Assembly (NCBI GenBank): GCA_035610365.1
Contig: CM069433.1
Coordinates: forward strand, 59,324,487 to 59,388,486
Direction of reading: 5' to 3'
Source: Aquatica leii
Taxonomy: Eukaryota > Arthropoda > Insecta > Coleoptera > Lampyridae
DNA length: 64,000 nucleotides
In this document: one piece after another, positions 12,361-22,241 of the stretch
How positions within the stretch are numbered: position 1 is the first letter of the stretch
How the letters are laid out: each line of letters begins with the position of its first letter
Position numbers and translations under genes: made by a program
Notes under the pieces: generated by a model
What the model saw: the letters and a program-made list of their open reading frames with translations, nothing else
The model's database searches: none
Told to the model about the DNA's origin: nothing

Positions 12361-12480
12361 ACCGGGTTTGGACCGTGTCATTGTTGTAGCCGAAGTTGCC
12401 AACGTTTCGTCCACTTTGGTAAGGGCTTCATCAGAGCGAGAAAAAAAAATCGAAGAACTCAAAGAAGCAACCGAAATCTA
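12361..12480 (-). repeat. PLE terminal sequence, minus-strand copy
   Basis: Inverted relative to 12600-12760. Shared words include GGCAACTTCGG and CAATGACACGGTCCAAACCC. Together they form a head-to-head inverted duplication centred near 12,540. Penelope-like elements characteristically carry such 'pLTR' sequences. Confidence 0.65.
12370..12434 (-). ncRNA. Hammerhead-ribozyme-like core in PLE terminal repeat
   Basis: On the minus strand, CTGATGA (12434-12428) is followed after 18 nt by CGAAAC (12409-12404), the two conserved boxes of a hammerhead ribozyme. Hammerhead motifs are known from the pLTRs of Penelope-like elements. A possible stem III is GTTG…CAAC. Stem II pairs poorly and I cannot place stem I or the cleavage site convincingly. 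The element copy is probably decayed; activity is not claimed. Confidence 0.4.
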
Positions 12481-12599
12481 ACTAAAAATCTTTCAAAAGT
12501 TAGGTAATCAACTTGTGAAGCAAGCCTGATTCTAAACTCTCTGTAGTGGTTCTAGTGGTTATATTGTCGTTTGCTTTTTCAAGTTTATCCTTTTCTTTC

Positions 12600-12760
12600 T
12601 TACTTTTTTAGAGTTTCTTGTTTAAGTTTTTTGATTTCTTCTACGCTCTGATGCAGATCCTTACAAAAGTGAGCAAACCATTGGCAACTTCGGTTATAAC
12701 AATGACACGGTCCAAACCCGGAAAACGTTCTCATACAGACTCCGGCCGTGGAAGCGTTTG
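12600..12760 (+). repeat. PLE terminal sequence, plus-strand copy
   Basis: Partner of the inverted copy at 12361-12480. The hammerhead boxes are mutated here: CTGATGC (12648-12654) and GCAAAC in place of CTGATGA and CGAAAC. The downstream part (GGCAACTTCGGTTATAACAA, then CACGGTCCAAACCCGG) is well preserved. Confidence 0.6.
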
Positions 12761-12789
12761 CTATTACATACCAAGAGTTTGTTTATAAT

Positions 12790-14540
12790 GAACATTTTGG
12801 TATACAAATGTATTTGAATTAAATAAATATTAAATGAAACATAAAAAAATGTTCTTTAAAATATAGAACTTCAATTCTGTTAGACTATCTTTTTGATATG
12901 CTCTCTTTAGAAATATTTAGAAGAGATATTACTAAATGATATTTTTAAATTTGAACTAATATATAATAAGATTTTATCGACAACAACTTAAAATTAGCTT
13001 CTATATATAACATATAACGTGATTAAAAGTTTATTGTTATCCTATTACTAAAATAATTTTGTAAAATTAATGTCAATGGTGTAACGTTGCATACAATATT
13101 TGATATTTTACTGTGTTAAAATTGTAAGGTCTACTGTGTGCTTGTATATATTAATATATTTATTTTTTACTTTGTTATAATTTACTTATAATGCTTAGGA
13201 TACAAGATACTTAAACATATATATCGCAATCGAGGCATAATGAGAGGGCGTTACAGATTAATTACACTATCTCGTTATGCTCTTAAAATTGATATGTTTT
13301 TTCATTTTATTTTGTTTAGGTTTAGATGATAATAAATTTTTTATTTTTTTCAATGCATTTTTTTCAATATATTTCGGTATAATTTTTGAACATTATGATT
13401 CTAAAATTAATTTTAAGAAATAAATGATTAAACGTCAAATTATGTATTGTAATAGACTACTAGATATACTTGTAGATTAAGCAAAATAACAACTATAATA
13501 GCTGTTCATTTTTAGTTTTTATATTTGTAATAACGTCATTGGTGCATAAATAGCTTCTGTCTATTAATTAACAACTTAACAAAACACTGTTTATTTTATA
13601 ACGGTATTTAATATTGTTATTTGTTTTAAACTTATGTAAAAAAATACTTCTCAAACAAGTTCTGTAATAAAAAGCAATCCTATAAGTTGTTTTAATATGT
13701 TATCCACCTATGTATTTTATGAATTTTATGAATATATAATTTCCTAAATGATACTGCAAGTATTTGTTAAATGTGCGAGAATGGTATAGTTTATAAAATG
13801 TTATGTATAATAATTTGCATTTAATGCTCAAATTCAAATTATAGACATTTTATTTAGTAAAAAAATATTTAAAGAAAAATCTTTGTTTATATGGTATTAT
13901 AATTCGTTAATAAATTATACTCTGTACTGTTTAAGTATTTAAATTTTTTAATAAATTATTTAATAAGTTTACAGTTAGAATTAAACGTGTGTTAATTAAT
14001 AATTTGTAATTTAAAGTATTAATGTCGCGCTGACTAATAGTCAAAGCATTAATTTTCATAATTGATCTGCTTAAATATATACAATGTTTAATATTCATCA
14101 AACGTTTTAATCTATTTTCATCAATAACTTATCGTGACATTATTAGATAGCAATTATAGAAAAGAGATTTGTTTGTAGTCAGTGTACAGAGACATTAATA
14201 AATGTTTTGTGAACGTATACGTTTTATATTTGTATTAATAGCAGTCATTATATCGCAAAACTTGTAAATGATATTACGTTTTCATTAGTAGTTTGTTAGA
14301 GTAATCAGATTTAATATCAAACGGATATAGCATATAGTAAATAACATGTGCAGAAATTGATATAAAATTATTTAAAAATCTATAAGTCGTAATTTTAAAT
14401 GTAACCAAACTACAATTAAACGTAGCAAACTAAGATTTATTAACAAAAGTACGGTTATCATTATAGAAATTTTTTGTTGCTGATTATACAGTGTGTGAAT
14501 AAAGTAAAGAATAAATAAAATATTTAGTTTATTATTATCG
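12790..14540. other. AT-rich intergenic DNA
   Basis: No ORF or repeat of note. A small imperfect hairpin (13228-13291) is present. A TCAGTG initiator-like word sits near 14178, upstream of the candidate ORF at 14550. Confidence 0.5.
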
Positions 14541-14549
14541 CTGTGTAAA

Positions 14550-14714
14550 ATGTTGAGACACGTCGATTTAACATTTTTCTTCCGGGTTTTATTATTGTTA
14601 ATTTTAATTGTTTTCGTTGATCACTCTGGGGCGTATGACATGTTTTTTATATTTTTGGTTAGAAACAAAAAGTACATTATTACAAAAGACAACATGAAAA
14701 TTAAAAAAACATAA
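14550..14714 (+). CDS. Small ORF resembling a signal-peptide first exon
   Basis: 54 codons, starting in a good insect context (GTAAAATG). The protein begins MLRHVDLTFFFR, then a leucine/isoleucine/valine-rich core (VLLLLILIVFV), then DHSGA, a plausible signal-peptidase site, so residues 1-28 look like a classic secretion signal. After that the sequence becomes low-complexity. A GTATGA donor-like site at 14633, exactly after the putative signal peptide, suggests a first coding exon (14550-14632) spliced to an exon outside the recognisable sequence. Local base composition is less AT-biased than the flanks. It may instead be a chance ORF; T-rich DNA easily encodes hydrophobic runs. No domain recognised. 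Confidence 0.3.
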   Translation: MLRHVDLTFFFRVLLLLILIVFVDHSGAYDMFFIFLVRNKKYIITKDNMKIKKT

Positions 14715-14904
14715 CATAATTTATTCTAAGAGCTACTAAAATTTTATAATAAATGTACAAATTGTCACTCATTTACTTCTTTACAATGATATAGTCAGAG
14801 ATTAAATTCTTCTAAAACATTACCTTCAACTTCTTGATTATTATATCTACACACTAACTTTATTTTTATCTGATAAATTTTTGATTTTAAATAGTCACAA
14901 AAAA

Positions 14905-14921
14905 ATAGATAGATAGATAGG
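14905..14921. repeat. TAGA microsatellite
   Basis: Four tandem copies of TAGA in an AT-rich stretch, just upstream of the LINE relic. Confidence 0.8.
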
Positions 14922-14929
14922 CAAGATCA

Positions 14930-16053
14930 GAAGATTTAGTCGGCTAATCCATAAAATCAGGTCTTCCTATTGATCTACTGAGAAAAACTTTCTCTAAATA
15001 TCCTTTAATCATGCAAACGACTATAAGAATGAATTACAGCGCGGCCATTGTGCTGAAAAGCACGAAATCAAAACATGGCCTAACACGGAGCGAGACCTTT
15101 CATGCGCCAACTACGCTCGTTTTGGCCATAAAGTTAAAGTCATTAGGCGTAGAGCCTCATCCAATACCTGCACAATATACATATATGAACCGGCTCGACG
15201 CCAAAATAGCAAACACTAATTATGAACAATAAGGATACTTAATTAACTTTGAGGTTTGCGCAAAGTGAATCTTCGCAATTTATGAATTGCGACATTCGAA
15301 GCTATGAGTTTCTTCTCCGACAATGACATTGACAATTTACTGACACAAGTCTTTAGTTCTAGTTTAAGGTACAAGCTCGCTGATGTAGCTAAAACCGTCA
15401 ACAGAATTTTCGCATCCCTTTTTATGCAGTACTACTCGGCTATTGTTTTCAATAGTTCGATAATCGTCAGAGTGGTTATAATTACCCATTTAACAAATAA
15501 CTTCACTGTAGTATCTATGATTACGGTTAGAAATACCTTCTTGGCAATCGTCGGCGTTTACTGGCAGCCGAGTGAGGATGTACGCATTCATTTCCAACAC
15601 CTCGATAAAATTCTTGATGAACCAAGAGACGTTCTTATCATCATAGCACGTGACTTCATTTCGAAATTGCCACAATGACACTCCCCGGAGACCGGCGAGC
15701 GTGGAGGAACCTTGTAAATGAAGGTGATCTCTCCGTTGTCAACAGACCTTTCTATCTTTTCACTTTCTCTACGTTCGACAAACATCGAGGTCACTTTGGC
15801 GTCCTCTTCTGTTCCCAGAAAAATCCTAAACTGGCGTGTTGTTCCAGAAGTTATTAAAAACGACCCCCGGCTGATACGGTTTGAGTTAACCGTCGAAGCC
15901 CCCCATCTAGAACCTATCCCTAAAAGAATCCTTAATTATACACGCACAAATTCAGTTCGACTAAATATGGCAATCGTAAGTTCTATTCATGCTTATCTTC
16001 CACATGATGCTTTGTCCCACAATCCTGATGGAATTCTAAGTTATACAGGTTAA
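14930..16053 (+). pseudogene. LINE relic: Gag zinc knuckles and AP endonuclease (R1/Jockey type)
   Basis: Two parts of a non-LTR retrotransposon. At 15010-15235, in a frame different from the longest ORF, the sequence reads as a CCHC-knuckle Gag C-terminus (HCAEKHEIKTWPNTERDLSC…, with spaced C and H). From 15304 the AP-endonuclease region follows: SIIVRVVIITHLTNN, FLAIVGVYWQPSEDV, DVLIIIARDF (matching the GDFN block). Then, after a frameshift near 15680, STNIEVTLASSSVP and a SDH-like block with RLIRFELTVEAP. The catalytic N and H residues are altered. No RT follows. Several frameshifts; inactive. Confidence 0.7.
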
Positions 16054-16280
16054 AGCGAGCGGTGCGTTGTTTACGAAAACAGACTTAAAACCACCAAACC
16101 GATTAACTTTGGCAGCTACTATCAAATACTGTTCTTAACTTGATGGTAATGCGTGTTTTTTTTAGAATACCATGATGTGGTTAAAAAGATTTAACATCAT
16201 TTGTATTATTTCTTAATTTTGTCATATGTCAATTGTTCATATTTATGAATAAAATTATGATAAATCTTTAAACTTGACAT
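16054..16280. other. Unassigned sequence
   Basis: Short interval between the LINE relic and the minus-strand gag relic, with nothing recognisable. Confidence 0.4.
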
Positions 16281-17140
16281 AGTTAATTCTTTAATTACCT
16301 AAATCTTTCATAGCATTATTTTTAAAATCGCTTAATTTAGAAAGTGTTTTAAAGGCATTTTTACAAGGAACTGGCCATTTTCTTATTTCGTGGTTTTTTT
16401 GATAAATAATAATTTAGATTCTATGTCATCTGGAGACATCGTACAATTTATCTTTTGTAATTGTTAAGCCATCTAAAAACAAATGCTTTGATGCTTCAAC
16501 TAAAAATTTTATAAATTTAATACAATTTCTTTTTTAAATAATTTGTATATTTGAAAGTGATTTTAAATGACTGTCGAATAAAAATTGTTTTTTGTTAAAT
16601 CTATCACATAATAAATTTCTTAAACGTTGAAATGGGTAGTCAGTATTATCTAATCCTATAAATCGCAATGAACAACCTTCTAGTGATGCTTCTCCGACTT
16701 GAAACTTATGGTTTTCTGTTAAGTTTTTGTTGCTAGAAATTGTAGAAATGAAATTAGCTTCAAAACACCTTAAAAAATTGGCTATTTGATTTTTGGTAAT
16801 AAAATAGTTTGAAGTGGATCAATACGTATTGTTAAAATGTTTTGTACTGAATCTGTTGTGTTTTCAACAACAGATACTGTTCTTAAGTAACTAAATAAAA
16901 ACTCTTGTATACCAAAAAACTTTCTTGAAATTCCTTTCTAATTTTATAATGATAATGTAATTCATCATCGCTACATTTGGATTTAATTAACCATTACAAT
17001 TTGTCAAATTTATTTAGTAATCCTGAATTAATTTTATATCTCAATTTAACATTAATAATTTTTTCTAAAAGAGTTAGTTTTTGTTTAATTATACTTCTAT
17101 TTCTAATTCTTTTAGCATTTTTTCCGACATTTTAAATAGA
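16280..17140 (-). pseudogene. Bel/Pao gag relic (DUF1759-like)
   Basis: Minus strand in several frames. An N-terminal coiled segment (KNAKRIRNRSIIKQKLTLLE, 17090-17130) is followed by a DUF1759-type capsid block: TENHKFQVGEASLEGCSLRF, then a YPFQRLRNLLCDRFNKKQFL block, and further C-terminal helices to about 16330. DUF1759 is the Gag region typical of Bel/Pao elements of insects. In-frame stops are common and no protease or RT follows (toward lower coordinates). A solitary gag fragment. Confidence 0.6.
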
Positions 17141-17375
17141 TACTTACTTTTAAAGATAACTAACAGGCTGTTTTTAAAAACTAATACATTAATTAGCACA
17201 AATAGATGATGATGAGAAAATAATTATCAAATATTTCGTACTTACAGTAGTCACGTCAAAAAATAATAAGTATTGCTATAAAATAGTCTGACGACCGGTA
17301 AGTAATGGTGGTATACTTATTGAATGTAAAAATAAGGATGATGTATGTAAGTTAAGAAAGAAAACGGAAACTAAA

Positions 17376-17912
17376 ATGGGAGAATCCTACAAAATACAAT
17401 TGCCAAAGAAAAGGTTGCCAAGAATAAAAATAATTGGATTGTCTGAAAATTTGCCACTGGAAATAATCGAGAAAAAAATCAAAATGCAGAACAGTCATAT
17501 AAATTCAGAGAAATCGTCTTTAACGATTGTACACACAAAAGAAGGTAGAAATCGGAAAAGTTACATAGCTTATGAGGAAGTAAATGCATACACGTATCGG
17601 GCTATAATGAAAGAAGAAAAGATAAACGTCGGTTGGGATAGATGCATAGTATATGATGCTATTGAAATTAGAAGATGCTGTCGATGTAATAGATTTAACC
17701 ATAAAGCCTCGGAGTGTAAAGCACAAAAAGCCTGTCCAAAATGTGCTGGCTCAAATGGGTTGCAAGAATGTACTGTTGATGGAGAAGAAAATCACAAATG
17801 TTTAAATTGTATTCAAATGGCCGAAAAATTAAAAATGAAACTGGACCTTAACCATCCTGTCTGGAGTCAAGAATGTGCAGTATTTAAACGAAATGGAAAG
17901 AAAGAAGATTGA
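17376..17912 (+). CDS. LINE ORF1, Gag-like protein with zinc knuckles (5' incomplete)
   Basis: 178 codons. An RRM-like/esterase-free N-terminal region (RIKIIGLSENLPLEIIEKKI) and a KINVGWDRCIVYDAIEIRR block precede three Cys/His clusters at about residues 101-165: CCRCNRFNHKASEC, CPKCAGSNGLQEC, and HKCLNC … NHPVWSQEC. ORF1 proteins of this class coat the element RNA and chaperone nucleic acid. Coding similarity extends upstream in frame to about 17300, after a TGA, so the Met at 17376 is probably internal and the true start is lost. The ORF itself is undamaged and ends 28 nt before ORF2-like sequence. Confidence 0.7.
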   Translation: MGESYKIQLPKKRLPRIKIIGLSENLPLEIIEKKIKMQNSHINSEKSSLTIVHTKEGRNRKSYIAYEEVNAYTYRAIMKEEKINVGWDRCIVYDAIEIRRCCRCNRFNHKASECKAQKACPKCAGSNGLQECTVDGEENHKCLNCIQMAEKLKMKLDLNHPVWSQECAVFKRNGKKED

Positions 17913-17939
17913 TTTTTTAGAATAAATAAACAAGGTGCG

Positions 17940-18500
17940 AACATATTATATTTGAATGCACAAAGCATGCTAAAACATTTCCAAGAATAGAAATCTTAAT
18001 TCAAGATAAGAAACCAAATTTATTATTAGTGAAACTCGTGTAACTGAAGACATACAAGACTGTGAAATTAATTTTTCAGAGTATGTATTAATTCGGTGTA
18101 ATTCACAAACGAGAAGAACTGGAAGGGTTGTAATAGTTATATGAAAAAAAATCCGACATACTGTAATCTCTAATTTCGCATTAAAAAATAACAATTTGTT
18201 AATATGTATCAAAATAATAGGAGGATTCCAAACAGGATACTATATAGTGCTGTATCACTCGCCAAATGCAAGTAATGCTATTTTCATAGAACATTTTGAA
18301 AAGTGGTGTGAAGGTACAATTACAGATAACAGTCGACATATAATTATAGGGGATTTTAATATAGATGTATCCAAACAAAGTTTTTATGGGTCAAAATTAA
18401 TACAAGTTATTAGAAACTTAGGGATGAAACAAATTGTTGACGAATTTACGCGTACAACGAAAATAGCCGTACAATGGTTGACCTAGTAATTACAAATGTA
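17940..18500 (+). pseudogene. LINE ORF2: AP endonuclease
   Basis: Endonuclease domain that nicks the target site. Motifs: ILYLNAQSMLKHF (start), then a TRVTEDIQDCEI block, RRTGGVVIV, and in the open frame 18196-18486 YYIVLYHSPNASNAIF, IIIGDFNIDVSKQSFYG and VDEFTRTT. A frameshift near 18478 moves the reading frame to MVDLVITN. The SETR and GDFN catalytic blocks are recognisable. About three frameshifts or stops break it. A basic linker (TSNTWFTVDFRNLQNKRDRL, 18751-18810) leads to the interruption point. Confidence 0.8.
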
Positions 18501-18844
18501 AATGAATTAAGATCTGTTGTAATAAATAAACTGATATAATAGAAATAAATTTAGGTACATTACATAATAAGATGGATTACAAAATAAAAACAATAAATTG
18601 CTATAAAAAATATTCACAACAAAACCTAGTTAATGTACTGAGCCATCAATTGGAATATGCAAAATCGACAGATGGATTAAATAGCAAAGGACATAGTTCA
18701 AACGCTTTGTTATGCATGACCTAATTATAAAGAAAACTATAAAAACACGAACGAGTAACACTTGGTTTACAGTGGACTTTCGTAATCTCCAAAACAAAAG
18801 GGACAGGCTTTATAAAATTGCTAAATTAACGGGAAATGAAAATG

Positions 18845-18848
18845 ACTG
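18845..18848. repeat. Target-site duplication, left copy (ACTG)
   Basis: ACTG directly precedes the 5' LTR and recurs at 25584-25587 after the 3' LTR. Removing the element and one copy rejoins the LINE reading frame. A 4-bp duplication is typical of Ty3/gypsy integrase. Confidence 0.9.
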
Positions 18849-20223
18849 TGTTACGTTAATTTTCATTACGTACGCCTTTGCTGTTACGGTTGAAATCGTC
18901 ATTAGGTACGCCTATGTGTTTTCGACGTAAAATTAGATTCAGGTGTTGACGCCATCTATCGGGTTCGTTGGTCACTTTGATTTGACAGACGGCATCCGGT
19001 GACAGTCCGGCATTTTTCACTTTAACATCGTACTTGTTAGTTTCTATGTCTGCGTGAATTGAATATCGTTTTCAAGAATCATCCACGTGCTGGGACACGA
19101 TGGAAATTAGTAGTTTCTCTTAAATAATTGATTTCATATCCGCAGAGTAAGTGATTTTAGTCTTTCTTTAATTAAACGTAATTTCTATGTCTTTTGGTTA
19201 GCACCATGTGCCACCTTCATGACTAGGGATATTTGTATCGTTACATAAAATCCTCAAGGGGGAAATTATAAGCGAAAGCAGAAGATCTTAATTACTGTAG
19301 ACGATTTAATTCTATGTGGAGGCCATATATTCACCTGGATGACTGCCACATTGTTCGGAAGATCTTAATTACTGGGTCCGATTAAATTCTATTCGAAGGC
19401 AATTACTTAATACCACCAGAGGCGTAACATTAGTATAACAGCATCCGACGTTCGGTTTGTGTTTTGTGTACATTTTACAATTTACGTAATGACTTTGTAG
19501 ATTTCGATTTCGTGAGCTATTAGGTTGACACGATTTGCAATTAAAATTAATTACAGGGCACGTGTCGAAGGGAGCGCTTCCTCCGCATAAAAGGAACACC
19601 TGTATTGGTGGTAAGTTTTTTTATAAATTTTCTTTCGTCGTCAACGAGGTTTCTCACGAAACTTACAATCATCATAACTTCGTACTGATTATCGTAATGG
19701 TAATATCATTAGTTAGTAAATTTGCTTATACTACGTATGCTGTTTATACTTATTTATTGTGATAATTTAATGTTAATGCTATAATAATTATTTTGCCTTA
19801 TTGTCGTTACTACCATATTTCTAGTTATGTAAACGATATTTACTGCGAACGATTCGTATTCATGTCCTTCACTAATGTCATGTAAGTTGCCTATCTTACG
19901 GTGATTCGATTTTGTATATTCTCGCTAGTACCTACTCAGATTTGACTATTTAATTCTTATTATATTTATCGTGTTAGAGTCATTAAAGCACCATTGTTAT
20001 TAACGATTTAGTTTTCTTCTTTTATTCGTTTCTTTCAGCAGTTACGAACTTAACATCATAGTTACAAGTTTATTACCATTTCTGCTGTGAGCAGGCAGAA
20101 ACTTACTTTGGACAGGCTCTGGCGCCCTTAATTATCTTATATATATATTTCTAGAAGACCTACCCCCTCTCCGACTGTTGAGAGTTGGCCGTGCAGGTTC
20201 GTAACCAGCTAAAACTTGTAACA
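18849..20223 (+). repeat. 5' LTR
   Basis: 1,375 bp, TG…CA ends. Contains two internal partial duplications: TCATTA(C/G)GTACGCCT near 18864 and 18901, and GAAGATCTTAATTACTG at 19281 and 19358. The ORF at 19369-19599 (minus) lies within it and is a chance frame, present identically in the 3' LTR. Confidence 0.95.
19586..19594 (+). promoter_or_regulatory. Candidate TATA-like box in LTR
   Basis: CATAAAAGG, followed about 20 bp later by GGTGGTAAG, a splice-donor-like word. The best TATA-like candidate for element transcription in an otherwise TATA-poor LTR. Inference only. Confidence 0.3.
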
Positions 20224-20226
20224 AAT

Positions 20227-20244
20227 TGGCGCCCAACGTGGGGC
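20227..20244 (+). other. Primer binding site, tRNA-Lys(CUU) type
   Basis: TGGCGCCCAACGTGGGGC, 3 nt after the LTR end. From knowledge of animal tRNA-Lys(CUU), whose mature 3' end is the complement, all 18 positions appear to match. This would prime minus-strand cDNA. Confidence 0.85.
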
Positions 20245-20903
20245 CTTGATTATCTCATATCGAATTTCTCATTTCTCTACATTGCTTTTAGCTATTCTTT
20301 AGTTGTGATTAGCGTAGGATTAACTTATACTGTCGAATTTCTCTAGACTTAGTGTGTAACAAATTGGCTACCCGACTTTTCGATTCTTTTTTTAATTTCT
20401 CATTCGGCATAATTCTTTCTGCTGTTGAGATTTTTTTCTCTAATTAGTGTAGGATCACTGGCAGGAATAGGTAGTTTATATTGTTGACTTGCTATCGATT
20501 TAGTGTGTGCGATCATAAGTTCTTCTAGCTTTATTGATTCTTTTATCTTTTCTTAGTCTTACGTGGGTTCGATTTTACTTTGCTTTGTTTCTTTAGTTAC
20601 TGCTGCTAGACTTGACGTCTGAGTTACTTTACTAACTTTTACTTTTGTTATTTTCTTTAGTGCTGCAGTTTGACTGTAGATTAGCACTTTGCTTACGTTT
20701 CTTTTAATCGGACCTTCGTTTTGATTTTTGGATTGACTCGACTACGTCGATTAAGTTGTTTTTTTCTTATTGGATTACATAGTTGGTAGTAATACGGCTT
20801 ATACTTACTGTTATTTTGAGTTCTTGCCAGACACGTGGTGGCACATGTCCGTGGTAGTTGACAACGTTGGTTAGTTTATTGTTTACTTGTTATTGTCCTA
20901 GCT
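20245..20903 (+). other. 5' leader of the LTR element
   Basis: T-rich untranslated leader of about 660 nt. At about 20352-20370 it repeats the LTR/primer-site junction in altered form (GTAACAAATTGGCTACCCGA against GTAACAAATTGGCGCCCAAC). Presumed to hold packaging signals. Confidence 0.5.
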
Positions 20904-22241
20904 ATGTATTCTTCAGACGAAGAACCACCATTTCTTACTTCTTCGGACTCTGATTTCGAAACGAATTTAGGTAATTGGAATGTTACTTTTTCGGGTGAAG
21001 ATCCTTCTTTACTTATAGAATTTCTTATTCGTATTGACGAGTTGTGTTTGTCTCGTGGTGTTTCACAACATCAACTTTTTCTCTCAGCTTTTAAAGTGTT
21101 ATCTGGCAAAGCCCTTCTTGTTTTTAGGACGAATCGAAGTTCGTTACGTTCGTGGGATGATGTTGCTGCTTTGTTGAAGTCTGAGTTTTTACCGTTGGAT
21201 TATGATGAGCGCTTGATGGATACTATTCGCAGTCGTACGATGGGAGCTAACGAAACCATCGGTACTTACGTTACCAATATGCGATACCTTTTTCTTCAGC
21301 TAGCTGAACCAGTCTCAGAGCAAATACAGCTCAAAGTTATTCGTCGAAATCTAACGCCTTTCTATCAACTTCCTTTAGCGGTGATTGAGATTACATCTAT
21401 TGCTCAATTAATATCTTTAGGCAAGCGTTTGGAGTCTAACATCAATTCTCGCGATTCTTTCCACTTCTCTACGACAGAGATTAGTGACAAAGTTCAAAAG
21501 CCATCGGCAGTCTTTGCTGATAAGATTTCTACTTCCGTCTCTTCTGCTATGTCTGCTACTTGCTCTCTTACTACTTCTCCTCCCAATACTTGTATTCGTT
21601 GTCGTTCTCAAGGTGATAAGCCTTTACGTACTGTTCGTTCTCTTCTTTCTCTTCCTCCTAATTTCTTTTCAGTTTCTAGGATTATTAGGCCTACTACTGA
21701 TCCTTGGTATTTAGGTATGATATCTAAAGTTACTGCTTCTCCTCGTCGTTTCTCTCGTTGGCGTGTTGTGAAAAATCTTTTATGTAAACGTGTACGCATT
21801 TCCTCTTCGGACCCTTGCGTTTGGAAGTTAGTTGTACCATCGGACCAGCGCAAGCAACTTATTCAGGATCACCACATTACATCTAATTGGGATCACCTCA
21901 GTGTTAGGAGCACTTTGGAAGCTCTTCGATGTCATTTTTACTGGCCTCATATGAGACCTAAGGTTGCCGAGTTCATACGTCATTGTTCTTGTTCGAATTC
22001 GCGACGAAGCAAGCCTTTTAGGTCACGCCACATTTTGCCAAGTAGAACGAAGCTTTCCAACACTGATGTCGCTACAAGGTCTACGCGTATACATAAAGAT
22101 CGTGCTATTTCTCCAGGTGTAAAAGCCGCTTCTATTGCTTTTGCATCTTTTTCTTCAGTCGATTCTAATTATTCTTTGTTGTCTCCTTCTTCTAATCGTT
22201 CTCTTTGCTTTCATCGGCGTCGCAAGCGTCGTAAGTGCTAG
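20904..22241 (+). CDS. Gag capsid fused to integrase zinc-binding domain
   Basis: 445 codons, uninterrupted. Residues about 25-195 are a Ty3/gypsy Gag capsid (FSGEDPSLLIEFLIRIDELC, WDDVAALLKSEFLPLDYDER, VIRRNLTPFYQLPL), which would assemble the particle. A zinc-knuckle relic begins CIRC at Cys230; the expected His and third Cys are Asp238 and Thr243. From about Asp266 (DPWYLG) the sequence is the pre-integrase region, with His324, His331, Cys361 and Cys363 forming an H-x6-H…C-x-C version of the integrase HHCC domain (normally C-x2-C) around FYWPHMRPKVAEFIRHC. Everything normally between (protease, RT, RNase H) is deleted in frame. The last 70 residues are Ser/Arg-rich, ending in a basic tail (HRRRKRRKC). 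Start chosen at the first ATG of the frame. Confidence 0.85.
   Translation: MYSSDEEPPFLTSSDSDFETNLGNWNVTFSGEDPSLLIEFLIRIDELCLSRGVSQHQLFLSAFKVLSGKALLVFRTNRSSLRSWDDVAALLKSEFLPLDYDERLMDTIRSRTMGANETIGTYVTNMRYLFLQLAEPVSEQIQLKVIRRNLTPFYQLPLAVIEITSIAQLISLGKRLESNINSRDSFHFSTTEISDKVQKPSAVFADKISTSVSSAMSATCSLTTSPPNTCIRCRSQGDKPLRTVRSLLSLPPNFFSVSRIIRPTTDPWYLGMISKVTASPRRFSRWRVVKNLLCKRVRISSSDPCVWKLVVPSDQRKQLIQDHHITSNWDHLSVRSTLEALRCHFYWPHMRPKVAEFIRHCSCSNSRRSKPFRSRHILPSRTKLSNTDVATRSTRIHKDRAISPGVKAASIAFASFSSVDSNYSLLSPSSNRSLCFHRRRKRRKC

Larger units (their letters stand above)
17290..18848 (+). mobile_element. CR1/Jockey-type LINE, 5' part (interrupted by LTR element)
   Basis: First half of a LINE whose second half resumes at 25584. 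It holds ORF1 (Gag-like) and the ORF2 endonuclease and linker. The break falls exactly at the insertion site of the LTR retrotransposon. Moderately decayed, with a handful of frameshifts and stops. Confidence 0.85.

Noticed and set aside
13228-13291. miRNA-like hairpin
   Set aside because: Only about 11 continuous pairs (GCATAATGAGA with TCTCGTTATGC) and poor pairing beyond; weaker than the 29461 hairpin.
19369-19599. 76-codon minus-strand ORF identical to 24732-24962
   Set aside because: It is repeated only because it lies in both LTRs; no domain, and opposite to element transcription.
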